A stretch of DNA of 10,529 nt, from contig CAMBXJ010000097.1 of assembly GCA_945871455.1 (NCBI GenBank), positions 1-10,529 of the forward strand, read 5' to 3'. A model generated the notes under the pieces. It saw only the letters and a program-made list of their open reading frames with translations, ran no database searches and had not been told where the DNA came from. A program made the position numbers and the translations under genes. Source of the stretch: Asaia bogorensis (GTDB lineage Bacteria > Pseudomonadota > Alphaproteobacteria > Acetobacterales > Acetobacteraceae). Below, piece by piece: positions 1-5,544 of this stretch (position 1 is its first letter; each line of letters opens with the position of its first letter).

Positions 1-762
1 GCCGGCCCGATTTCGCGCCAGATTCTGCGCCTGTTCCGCCCAACGCGGGCGCACCACATACAGTAAGGGATGGCGCGTCGCATAGACCGCATCGCGCCAA
101 AAACCGCGTGGCACCGGATAAGATAGCAGCGCCTTGGCCGCCGGCTCCGGCGTGCGCAGGGTGGCCTGTGTCAGGCGTTCCAGATACGCGGGCGATTGGG
201 GTTGGCTAAACATGCCGCGCACGAATTGCCGCATGGCCTGCTCATGCGGCGGCTTCGGTGCCGTGGTCGGTTTGGGGCGAGCCGGGATCGGCGCCGGCTC
301 CTCCCCCACCGAGTTGTCGACCAGCACCAGCCCGGCGACGCGGGCATCGCCCTGGATGGTCAGATAAGCCAGGGTATCGAGCACCCCCAACGACCAGGCG
401 ACCACGACGGGCGGCGACGGCGCCAGTTGCGCGATCACGTCGCCGATATCCTTCCCTCGGCGGATATGATCGTAGCCGGTGGCCGGCACGTCGGAGGCGC
501 CCTGGCCGCGCGGGTCGAACGCCAGCACGCGGTAGTTTCTGGAAAAGAACCGTATCTGCGGCTCCCAGATCCAGGCCGGCATGGTCCACCCGGGCACGAG
601 CAGGAGGGCGGGCGCGTTCGGCGGGCCGGATTCCTGGACATGCAGTCGCACCCCGTCGCTGGCCACGACGGTGCGGTTCCGCGCGGCGTTGGGTTGCGCG
701 GCGGCAATATGCGGGGCCAGGCAAAACACCGTCATCCAAGAGAGGATCGCCCAAACCCGCAT
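1..762 (-). CDS. Exported alpha/beta-hydrolase fold protein, 3' end cut by window edge
   Basis: The 254 visible residues have an open frame from the ATG at 762 to the window edge. An N-terminal signal peptide is clear: MRVW, a hydrophobic core, then IAAA|QP with likely cleavage after about residue 22, so the product should act in the periplasm or outside the cell. The hydrolase fold shows as strand plus oxyanion turn LLLVPGWTM (about 53-61), the FDPRGQGASD motif (82-91), a nucleophile elbow A-W-S-L-G (122-126, Ser124), and LVLVDNS (146-151). The canonical elbow is G-x-S-x-G; here the first Gly is Ala. The usual acid after strand 7 is not obvious in PLLYVVRPRWAEQ (232-244), and the catalytic His would lie beyond the edge. 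The start is supported by GGAGG four bases upstream and by the signal peptide beginning there. The frame is also open upstream through the 15-bp array to an ATG at 933, but that ATG has no Shine-Dalgarno. Substrate unknown; esterase, lipase or haloperoxidase-like are all possible. Confidence 0.85.
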   Translation of the reverse strand, partial: MRVWAILSWMTVFCLAPHIAAAQPNAARNRTVVASDGVRLHVQESGPPNAPALLLVPGWTMPAWIWEPQIRFFSRNYRVLAFDPRGQGASDVPATGYDHIRRGKDIGDVIAQLAPSPPVVVAWSLGVLDTLAYLTIQGDARVAGLVLVDNSVGEEPAPIPARPKPTTAPKPPHEQAMRQFVRGMFSQPQSPAYLERLTQATLRTPEPAAKALLSYPVPRGFWRDAVYATRHPLLYVVRPRWAEQAQNLARNRAG

Positions 763-770
763 CGCCCTCC

Positions 771-935
771 AGGGATTCGCCCCCCAGGGATACGCCCCCG
801 CGGGATGCGCGCCCGTGGAATGCGTCCCCGCAGGATGCGCCCCCGTGGAATGCGCGCCCGTGGAATGCGCCCCCGCTGGATGCACCCCCGTGGAATGCGC
901 GCCCGTGGAACGCGGCCCCACGGGATGCGCCATAA
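771..935 (-). repeat. Degenerate 15-bp tandem repeat array, about 11 units
   Basis: Eleven consecutive 15-bp units can be laid out from 771. The plus-strand consensus is TGGAATGCGCCCCCG; on the strand of the hydrolase it reads GCGCATTCCACGGGC or GCGCATCCCGCGGGG. Units at 846-860 and 891-905 are identical; the others differ at several positions, and the last unit is partial. The array ends one base before the hydrolase Shine-Dalgarno (766-770), so it would form the leader of that mRNA or flank its promoter. Because 15 is a multiple of 3, the hydrolase frame stays open across it as a pentapeptide repeat of the type A-H-S-T-G / A-H-P-A-G. Function unknown. Confidence 0.85.
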
Positions 936-1123
936 CAGGTCGGATCCGGCACATCAGGCGGAAGACTTTGCGATACAGATCAAGCCACGCTATCCAAGAT
1001 GCCGAGCGGGCGTATGGCAAGCGGGACGATCGATCGGCTCACGGCACCCGGGCGTACTGTGGAAATCCATGTGCGTCCCTATGATCGTCACGCCACACAA
1101 GGGAAATTCCCGATTGCGCTTGA
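936..1123. other. Gene-free spacer between hydrolase array and emrA hairpin
   Basis: No convincing coding frame is seen on either strand. Frames that read through here are compositional. There is no recognisable piece of an EmrB-type transporter, which would be expected after emrA. A short palindrome, GGGAA-A-TTCCC, lies at 1101-1111. A very weak promoter guess for the hydrolase (TTGGAT, 16-bp spacer, TATCGC on the minus strand, about 975-1002) matches consensus only 3/6 in each box and is not claimed. Confidence 0.5.
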
Positions 1124-1141
1124 ACAGTGATTCGTCACTGT
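1124..1141 (-). terminator. Hairpin downstream of emrA, possible terminator
   Basis: A perfect 7-bp stem with a 4-base loop: ACAGTGA-TTCG-TCACTGT on the plus strand, CGAA loop in the emrA transcript. It starts 44 bases past the emrA stop codon. There is no run of T after the stem in the emrA direction, so it would be an atypical intrinsic terminator, or an RNA 3'-end or processing hairpin. The stem itself is certain; the function is inferred from position. Confidence 0.45.
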
Positions 1142-1185
1142 GCTGGCCTCGATCGGATTAGGTCTTCAACCCACGGATAGCGGGA

Positions 1186-2280
1186 TCAGTAGATATCGCG
1201 CAAGGTTCGCTTGTAGCCGGTGTCGATGGTGGCAATCACGCTCATGCCGGCCCGCAACGGCGGCTCGTCTGGACCGCGATCGATCTTGATCCGCACCGGG
1301 ATCCGCTGCACCACCTTGACCCAGTTGCCCGAGGTGTTCTGGGCGGGAAGAATGGAGAATTCCGAGCCGCTATTGGGCGCGATGCTTTCCACCACGGCGT
1401 TCCAGCGTCGCCCCGGATAGGTGTCGACGGTCACGGTCACCGGATTGCCGGGCCGGACATGGGTCAGTTCGGTTTCCTTCGGATTGGCCTCGACCCAGAT
1501 GCGCTCGTCTGAAATCAGGCCGAACGCGGGGGTCGCGGCGGCCAGATACATGCCCGGCTGGACCGATTCGACCTGCGTCACGACCCCGGCGAACGGCGCG
1601 CGGATGATCGTGTGGTCGAGTTGGCGCTGAGCTTCGTCCAGATTTGCCTGCGCTTGCAGATAATCCGACATGGTGCGGACATCGACGTCCGGGTTGCCGC
1701 CCAGACGCGCCAATTGGACGGCCGCGGTCACCCGCAACGCCTCCACCGCTTTCTTGTTCGCGACGAGTTGGAAGCGGATGTTGTCATACTCCGCCCGCGT
1801 CACCCCACCGCCGCGCACCAAGCCGACCAGGCGATCATGGTTGGCCTGGTCCGCCTCTACCATGGCGGACTTGACGTCGACGTCGTGCAGCATGCGTTGG
1901 TATTCGAGCTTCATGGCATTCAGGGTCGAGACGGTGCCGTTACGCGCCGCGGTCGCCCCGGCCACGGCGATTTCGAAGCGCCGGGACTCCAGCCGCAACA
2001 GAACCTGGCCCTTGTCGACGCGCTGGCCTTCCCTGACCGAAATCTCCTTGACGGTGCCGGACACGTCGGTGGACAGCACCTGCTTGGCCGCCCGGACATA
2101 GGCATCGTCGACCGACACGTAGCGACCGCCATACAGCCAATAGGTGCCCGAGCCGACGGCAACGACCAGAATCCCACCCAGCATCAGGATCGGGCGCAAG
2201 ATCCGTTTCGTCAGCCCGCGGCTTCTGGTCTTCGTCTCGGTGACCCGGGGCGCATCGCCCGTGGTTGCGGTTTGCGACAT
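1186..2280 (-). CDS. emrA: EmrA/HlyD-family membrane fusion (periplasmic adaptor) protein
   Basis: 364 residues, the usual size for EmrA-type adaptors. A short cytoplasmic N-terminus is followed by one membrane anchor (about 30-50, ILMLGGILVVAVGSGTYWLY) and the family signature VSVDDAYVRA (55-64). The lipoyl half-motifs follow (SGTVKEISVREGQRVDKGQVLLRL, 74-97, and TIIRAPFAGVV, 224-234) and flank a helical hairpin (about 103-222). A beta-barrel domain comes next, with the typical NTSGNWVKVVQRIPVRI segment (315-331). In known systems this protein links an inner-membrane MFS pump (EmrB) to an outer-membrane channel for drug or organic-acid efflux. The start ATG shares one base with the marR stop (TGATG), with GGGAAG about eight bases upstream, so translation is probably coupled to marR. 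No transporter gene follows on this strand; the next gene is the hydrolase 423 bp further on. The pump must be elsewhere, or the adaptor serves another partner. Confidence 0.93.
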   Translation of the reverse strand: MSQTATTGDAPRVTETKTRSRGLTKRILRPILMLGGILVVAVGSGTYWLYGGRYVSVDDAYVRAAKQVLSTDVSGTVKEISVREGQRVDKGQVLLRLESRRFEIAVAGATAARNGTVSTLNAMKLEYQRMLHDVDVKSAMVEADQANHDRLVGLVRGGGVTRAEYDNIRFQLVANKKAVEALRVTAAVQLARLGGNPDVDVRTMSDYLQAQANLDEAQRQLDHTIIRAPFAGVVTQVESVQPGMYLAAATPAFGLISDERIWVEANPKETELTHVRPGNPVTVTVDTYPGRRWNAVVESIAPNSGSEFSILPAQNTSGNWVKVVQRIPVRIKIDRGPDEPPLRAGMSVIATIDTGYKRTLRDIY

Positions 2281-2768
2281 CAGACCGCTTCCCGACTGGC
2301 GCCAGGCGGCGCGATATAGGGCGTTCGGCGGGTCGCATGCGCGTCCTGCGTCAGGGTCGTCTTCATGCGCAGCAATGCCTCGGTCATGGTATCCTGCGTT
2401 TCCTCATCGATGCCGTCGCTGACCATCCGGGTCATCTCGGCGCGCTGCTGGTTGATTTCAAACAATAAAATATAGGCCGGGTCCAGCAGGTGGAGCCGCC
2501 AGATCCGGCGATCGCGCGGGTCCGGGCGGCGTTCGACCATCCCGCGCGCTTCCAGCCGGTCGATCAGGCGCGCGACCGTGATCGGTTCCACTTCCAAAAG
2601 TTCGGAGAGTTCCTTCTGGGTGATTCCCGGCTGACGTTCCAGCCAGATCAGGATGCCCCATTGCGCCCGGGTCATACCGTGCGAGCGGGCGCGCTTATCG
2701 GCATCAACCCGCAACAAGCGGGCGACGTCGTGCAGCAGGAACAAAAGATCGCGCTGGAATGCTCGCAC
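2280..2768 (-). CDS. MarR-family transcriptional regulator
   Basis: A protein of 162 residues from the chosen GTG start. The winged helix-turn-helix spans about 33-95: WGILIWLERQPGITQKELSELLEVE, recognition helix EPITVARLIDRLEARGMV (61-78), and wing RPDPRDRRIWRLHL (81-94) with the MarR-typical D-x-R-D/x-R pattern. Flanking helices (about 1-30 and 96-145) would form the dimer interface. The frame is open further upstream (ATG at 2849, ATG at 2966), but that part reads through a putative promoter and a 14-bp repeat array and looks non-coding. Homology-like sequence begins at RAFQRDLLFLLHDVARLLR, hence GTG 2768. Its Shine-Dalgarno (AGGG, 3-base gap) is weak, so the start is less certain than the family. 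It most likely represses itself and emrA, with a small aromatic or drug ligand releasing it; this is inferred from the family and gene order. Confidence 0.9.
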   Translation of the reverse strand: MRAFQRDLLFLLHDVARLLRVDADKRARSHGMTRAQWGILIWLERQPGITQKELSELLEVEPITVARLIDRLEARGMVERRPDPRDRRIWRLHLLDPAYILLFEINQQRAEMTRMVSDGIDEETQDTMTEALLRMKTTLTQDAHATRRTPYIAPPGASREAV

Positions 2769-2810
2769 CGGCCCTGGCCAAAAAGTTACTCCGTTACCAT
2801 AAGGCGCGTT

Positions 2811-2855
2811 ATCATATCCGCGCCAGAGGGATGTCGCACGGTTTGTCATGCGACA
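2811..2855 (-). promoter_or_regulatory. Putative marR-emrA promoter with overlapping operator dyad
   Basis: On the minus strand a TATGAT box (2811-2816, 5/6 match to the -10 consensus) would start transcription near 2804, about 36 bases before the marR GTG. The -35 region (about 2833-2838) matches consensus poorly and lies inside an inverted repeat TGTCGCA-N10-TGCGACA (2832-2838 / 2849-2855). A second, nested dyad TTGTC-N4-GACAA occupies 2843-2856. Such a dyad over the -35 of a marR operon fits autorepression. A direct repeat GTTACTCC/GTTACCAT (2785-2800) lies in the leader. The dyads are seen directly; the promoter assignment is inference. Confidence 0.5.
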
Positions 2856-2892
2856 ACCGCACATCGGTCCCGCGCGACCCGTGCCGCCGCCT

Positions 2893-3006
2893 TCTTGGGC
2901 ACTCCCTCTTGAGCATTCCCTCTTGGGCATCCCCTCTTGCGCGTCCCCTCTTGCGCGTCCCCTCATGCGCGGGCCCTCGTGGGCGTCCCCCCTCTTAGGC
3001 GCTCGC
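2893..3006 (+). repeat. Degenerate 14-bp tandem repeat array, 8 units, upstream of crcB
   Basis: Units start at 2893, 2907, 2921, 2935, 2949, 2963 and 2977, and after two extra C bases at 2993. The consensus is TCTTGSGCRTCCCC; units four and five are identical (TCTTGCGCGTCCCC). The period of 14 is not a multiple of 3, so the array is not maintained as protein sequence, although frames on both strands happen to stay open. It lies in the divergent marR/crcB spacer and ends 47 bases before the crcB start. The core G-S-G-C-R-T-Y-C-C resembles the core of the 15-bp array at 771-935. Confidence 0.85.
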
Positions 3007-3053
3007 CAGAGCCGGCATTAAAAGTGCCCTCACACGCAAAAGGACGGACATCG

Positions 3054-3452
3054 ATGGAGGGCGCGCTCACGTATCTGGCCGTGGCGACCGGCGGGGCACT
3101 GGGAAGCGTGGCCCGCTTCTGGCTTACGGGAGCCATGACGGCGCTGACGGGCCCGTGGTTCCGCCCCTGGTTCCCCTGGGGCACCCTGCTGATCAACGTC
3201 GTGGGATCCTGCGTGATCGGCATCGTCGCCGGGATCAGCCTGACGCCGGATCGCGTCAGGCTGCATCCGGACTTGCGGATCTTTCTGATGACCGGCGTGT
3301 GTGGCGGCTTCACCACGTTCTCGGCGTTCAGCCTGCAAACCCTGGAACTGATCGAAAGCGGCGAACTGCTCGCCGCCGCCGGATACATCGTCGGTTCGGT
3401 CGTGCTGTGCCTGGTATTCGTCTGGGTGGGCTGGAAGCTGGGCCGGCTGTGA
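3054..3452 (+). CDS. crcB: CrcB/Fluc fluoride channel
   Basis: 132 residues, the normal size of a Fluc subunit, with four predicted membrane helices (about 4-26, 43-64, 74-98, 104-129). Two family signatures are intact: GTLLINVVGS (43-52, with the pore Asn48) and GGFTTFSAFS (84-93, the TTFS turn that holds the central sodium ion and the Phe box). Fluc channels work as antiparallel dimers in the inner membrane and let fluoride leave the cell. The ATG at 3054 is preceded by AGGACGG about ten bases upstream; an in-frame extension to 2937 runs through the 14-bp array and is rejected. No fluoride riboswitch (crcB motif) is recognisable in the 47 bases between the array and the start. The only structure there is a small GGCA/TGCC hairpin (3014-3028). 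The gene is convergent with the GST gene, with 21 bases between the two stops. Confidence 0.93.
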   Translation: MEGALTYLAVATGGALGSVARFWLTGAMTALTGPWFRPWFPWGTLLINVVGSCVIGIVAGISLTPDRVRLHPDLRIFLMTGVCGGFTTFSAFSLQTLELIESGELLAAAGYIVGSVVLCLVFVWVGWKLGRL

Positions 3453-3457
3453 CCGGC
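3442..3457. terminator. Short stem at crcB stop, possible weak bidirectional terminator
   Basis: GCCGG-CTGTGA-CCGGC, a 5-bp GC stem that contains the crcB stop codon in its loop. It sits where two convergent genes meet. There is no T-run on either side, so termination is only a guess from position. Confidence 0.25.
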
Positions 3458-3473
3458 GTTCACGCTTCCCCGA

Positions 3474-4073
3474 TCACCCCTTGAACGCAGGCCGTGCCAT
3501 GGCGCGCTTCAGCCAGTCCGCGATCTTCGGATAGGGCGTCAGATCGAGCTTGCCTGTCCGCGCCCAAACCATCACGGACGCCACATTCAAATCCGCCACC
3601 GAGAACGCCTGACCGAGGATCCACGGCCGGTCCGCCAGATGCGCCTCCAGCACCGTCAACGGGCGTTCGAGGTCGGTTTTGCACTGCGCCAAGGTCGCGT
3701 CATCCGCCGGACGCATGCCCACCGTGTGCAACATGATGGCCAGCAACGGCTTCTCGATCTCGGTCATGACCCAGAAGCTCCACTGTGTCGCCAGGGCCTC
3801 CTGTTCCAGGGACGCCACCGCGAGATCCGTCCCCGCGCCGTATTTCTTGGCGAGGTAGAGGTTGATGGCCATCGATTCGTACAGCGTGAACCCGTTGTCG
3901 TCGATCGCCGGGATCCGCGCATTGGGGTTGCGCTGCATCAGGTCGGCGGATTCCCGGGCCTTGGCGAAATGCACCGGCACGTTTTCGTAAGGAACGCCAA
4001 GCTCCCGCGCCATCCACAGCACGCGAAGTGCCCGGGACTGCGGGATGCCATAAATTGTCAGACTGGCCGTCAT
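3474..4073 (-). CDS. Glutathione S-transferase family protein
   Basis: 199 residues, typical GST length. The N-terminal thioredoxin-like domain (about 4-80) has LTIYGIPQSRALRVLWMARELG, where Ser13 is the candidate that activates the glutathione thiol. It continues with the cis-proline segment RIPAIDDNG (53-61) and LYESMAI (64-70), whose Glu66-Ser67 pair binds the gamma-glutamyl part of glutathione in this family. The C-terminal helical domain (about 87-199) contains the N-capping/hydrophobic-staple motif FSVADLNVA (157-165). The start ATG has a strong Shine-Dalgarno (GGGAGG, 4080-4085, six bases upstream). The likely role is conjugation or reduction of electrophiles in the cytoplasm; the substrate cannot be read from sequence. 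It stands alone, convergent with crcB and downstream of livK on the same strand, but separated from livK by a terminator hairpin. Confidence 0.92.
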   Translation of the reverse strand: MTASLTIYGIPQSRALRVLWMARELGVPYENVPVHFAKARESADLMQRNPNARIPAIDDNGFTLYESMAINLYLAKKYGAGTDLAVASLEQEALATQWSFWVMTEIEKPLLAIMLHTVGMRPADDATLAQCKTDLERPLTVLEAHLADRPWILGQAFSVADLNVASVMVWARTGKLDLTPYPKIADWLKRAMARPAFKG

Positions 4074-4131
4074 GCGTTGCCTCCCAACGGCGGTTTGACC
4101 GTGGATTGGAACCAGAAAACCGCCCTATCAC

Positions 4132-4137
4132 ATTGTA
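4132..4137 (-). promoter_or_regulatory. Possible -10 box for the GST gene
   Basis: On the minus strand TACAAT (5/6 match to TATAAT) lies about 60 bases before the GST start, in a locally AT-rich stretch. No good -35 is found 16-18 bases upstream, so this is a weak call. Confidence 0.3.
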
Positions 4138-4196
4138 TTGTCGTAGGATTGTGGCGCGATGACCGTCCGCTCACCGCGCCCACTCCATCCGTCCAA

Positions 4197-4218
4197 GGCC
4201 GAGCGGTCCTGCTCGGCC
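4197..4218 (-). terminator. Terminator hairpin of the livK-like gene
   Basis: A perfect 8-bp GC-rich stem, GGCCGAGC-GGTCCT-GCTCGGCC, begins 14 bases after the TAA stop of the binding-protein gene (4233-4235). On the minus strand it is followed by TTGG only, so the U-tract is minimal. Position and stem strength support a terminator that separates this gene from the GST gene. Confidence 0.65.
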
Positions 4219-4232
4219 CTGAGTTCGGGTGG

Positions 4233-5342
4233 TTACATCTGGGCGTAGGAGCCGTTCTTCCAGATATACAGGACATAGCCGGACCCGGTCGGGTCGCCCT
4301 TCTTGTCGAAGCTGGTCGGGCCGAGAACCGACGGCCAGTTGCCGGTGGCCTTCAGCGCCGCGGCGACCTTTTTCGGATCCGTGGTCTTTGCCTTCTTTAC
4401 CGCGTCCGCCCAGATCTGAATGGCGGCATAAGTGTAGAGAACATAGCCCTCGGGATCGATGCTCTTGTCCTTGAACACCTTCACGACATCCGCCGCGGTC
4501 TTGTTCAGGCGCGGATCGGGGGAGAAGGTCATCAAGGTGCCCGCGCCCGCATCGCCGGCAATCTGCCAGAATTCACTGCTGACCAGGGCGTCGCCGCCAA
4601 CCAAGGTGGCCTTCATGCCCTGCGCCTTGGCCTGGCGGATGATCAGCCCGGCCTCGGTATGGTAGCCGCCGACATAGATGACGGAGATGCCGGCCTGCTT
4701 CATGCGGCTGACCAGGGCGGAGTAGTCTTTCTCCTTCGGGGTATAGGCGGTGTAGAGCGCCTCTTTCCCGCCGGCGGCGTTGCAGGCCTTCTTGGTCTCG
4801 TCCGCGAGGCCTTTGCCGTAGGTGGAGTTGTCGTGCAGGATCGCGACTTTCTCGCTTTTGAAGTTCTTCGCGAGATACTGGCCGGCGACCTTGCCCTGCT
4901 GGTCGTCCCGCCCGCAGACGCGGAAGGTGTTCCAGCCGCCCTTTTCGGTGTAGTCGGGGTTGGTGGACGCGGGGGATATCTGCAGGATGCCTTCCTCGCC
5001 ATAGACCTTGCTGGCCGGGATGGAACTGCCGGAGCAGAAATGCCCCGCGACCAGCTTCACCTTCTTGGCGGCCATCTGGTTGGCGACGGACACGGCCTGC
5101 TTCGGATCGCAGGCGTCGTCACCGATGCTCAGCACCAGTTGTTGGCCGAGCAATCCGCCGGCCTTGTTGAGGTCGGCGATGGCCTGTTCGGCGCCGGCCT
5201 TCATCTGGGCGCCGAACGTGGCGTATTCGCCGGTCATCGGCCCGACCGTGGCAACCTGGATCTGCGCCGAGGCGGGCGCCGAGACCAGGGTTCCTGAAAC
5301 GGCAAGCATCGCGGCGGCTGCCAGCAAGGATCGTCTGAACAT
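4233..5342 (-). CDS. LivK-like branched-chain amino acid ABC transporter periplasmic binding protein
   Basis: 369 residues, the usual size for type I periplasmic binding proteins of the Leu/Ile/Val family. The signal peptide (1-26) has MFRR, a hydrophobic core and APASA|QIQ. The mature protein starts with IQVATVGPMTGEYATFGAQMKAGAEQA, typical of the first lobe. Cys78 and Cys103 (about 52 and 77 in mature numbering) match the single disulfide of E. coli LIV-binding protein. Ligand-site regions are recognisable: FCSGSSIPASKVY (102-114), GILQISPASTNP (118-129), YVGGYHTEAGLIIRQAKAQG (223-242) and GGDAL (249-253). It should capture an amino acid or a similar small ligand and deliver it to a LivHMGF-type permease. 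None of those genes is in the window, so it is an orphan binding protein here. The start has an AAGGGGA Shine-Dalgarno about nine bases upstream. The gene is divergent from the LLM gene. Confidence 0.93.
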   Translation of the reverse strand: MFRRSLLAAAAMLAVSGTLVSAPASAQIQVATVGPMTGEYATFGAQMKAGAEQAIADLNKAGGLLGQQLVLSIGDDACDPKQAVSVANQMAAKKVKLVAGHFCSGSSIPASKVYGEEGILQISPASTNPDYTEKGGWNTFRVCGRDDQQGKVAGQYLAKNFKSEKVAILHDNSTYGKGLADETKKACNAAGGKEALYTAYTPKEKDYSALVSRMKQAGISVIYVGGYHTEAGLIIRQAKAQGMKATLVGGDALVSSEFWQIAGDAGAGTLMTFSPDPRLNKTAADVVKVFKDKSIDPEGYVLYTYAAIQIWADAVKKAKTTDPKKVAAALKATGNWPSVLGPTSFDKKGDPTGSGYVLYIWKNGSYAQM

Positions 5343-5425
5343 TGCGCGTCGTCCCCTTGGTTGTTGCGTTCCGCCCGAGTCGGCGGTGCCGCAGACTACA
5401 GGTGCACGCGCGAATTCGCCAGGAG

Positions 5426-5450
5426 TGCCCCAAGGGCAGCCCCAAGGGGC
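5426..5450. promoter_or_regulatory. Two adjacent palindromes in the livK/LLM divergent spacer
   Basis: TGCCC-CAA-GGGCA (5426-5438) is directly followed by GCCCC-AA-GGGGC (5439-5450). Their centres are about 12.5 bases apart and they share the core GCCCCAAGGG. They lie 84 bases upstream of the livK-like start and 95 bases upstream of the LLM start, where a regulator could act on both genes. Another dyad, CCCC-TGTC-GGGG, is at 5474-5485, and a possible LLM -10 (TATGCT) is at 5504-5509. The palindromes are certain; the operator role is inference. Confidence 0.4.
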
Positions 5451-5544
5451 CAGTAGCGGGGGACCGTTCGTCGCCCCTGTCGGGGTCGCATCCCACCGGG
5501 CGCTATGCTACCTGCGGGTATCTTGACGCAAAGGGAGTGTGTCC

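Noticed and set aside
242..952. Minus-strand 236-residue frame starting in the 15-bp array
   Set aside because: It is a shifted frame of the hydrolase gene; the true hydrolase frame is open to the window edge and carries the motifs.
196..1161. Plus-strand frame of 321 residues with R-G-M-R-P-type repeats
   Set aside because: The repeats are the 15-bp array read on the other strand, and the rest is antisense to the hydrolase, which has a signal peptide and hydrolase motifs.
2769..2966. N-terminal extension of MarR to ATG 2849 or ATG 2966
   Set aside because: It would read through the putative promoter, operator dyad and part of the 14-bp array; the extra residues are unlike MarR N-termini.
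771..3006. CRISPR array interpretation of the two repeat tracts
   Set aside because: The units are 14-15 bp, directly adjacent with no spacers, and no cas genes are present.
3639..5297. 552-residue plus-strand open frame opposite the GST and livK-like genes
   Set aside because: It is antisense to two clearly identified genes, has no family motif and shows the composition expected of a shadow frame in GC-rich DNA.
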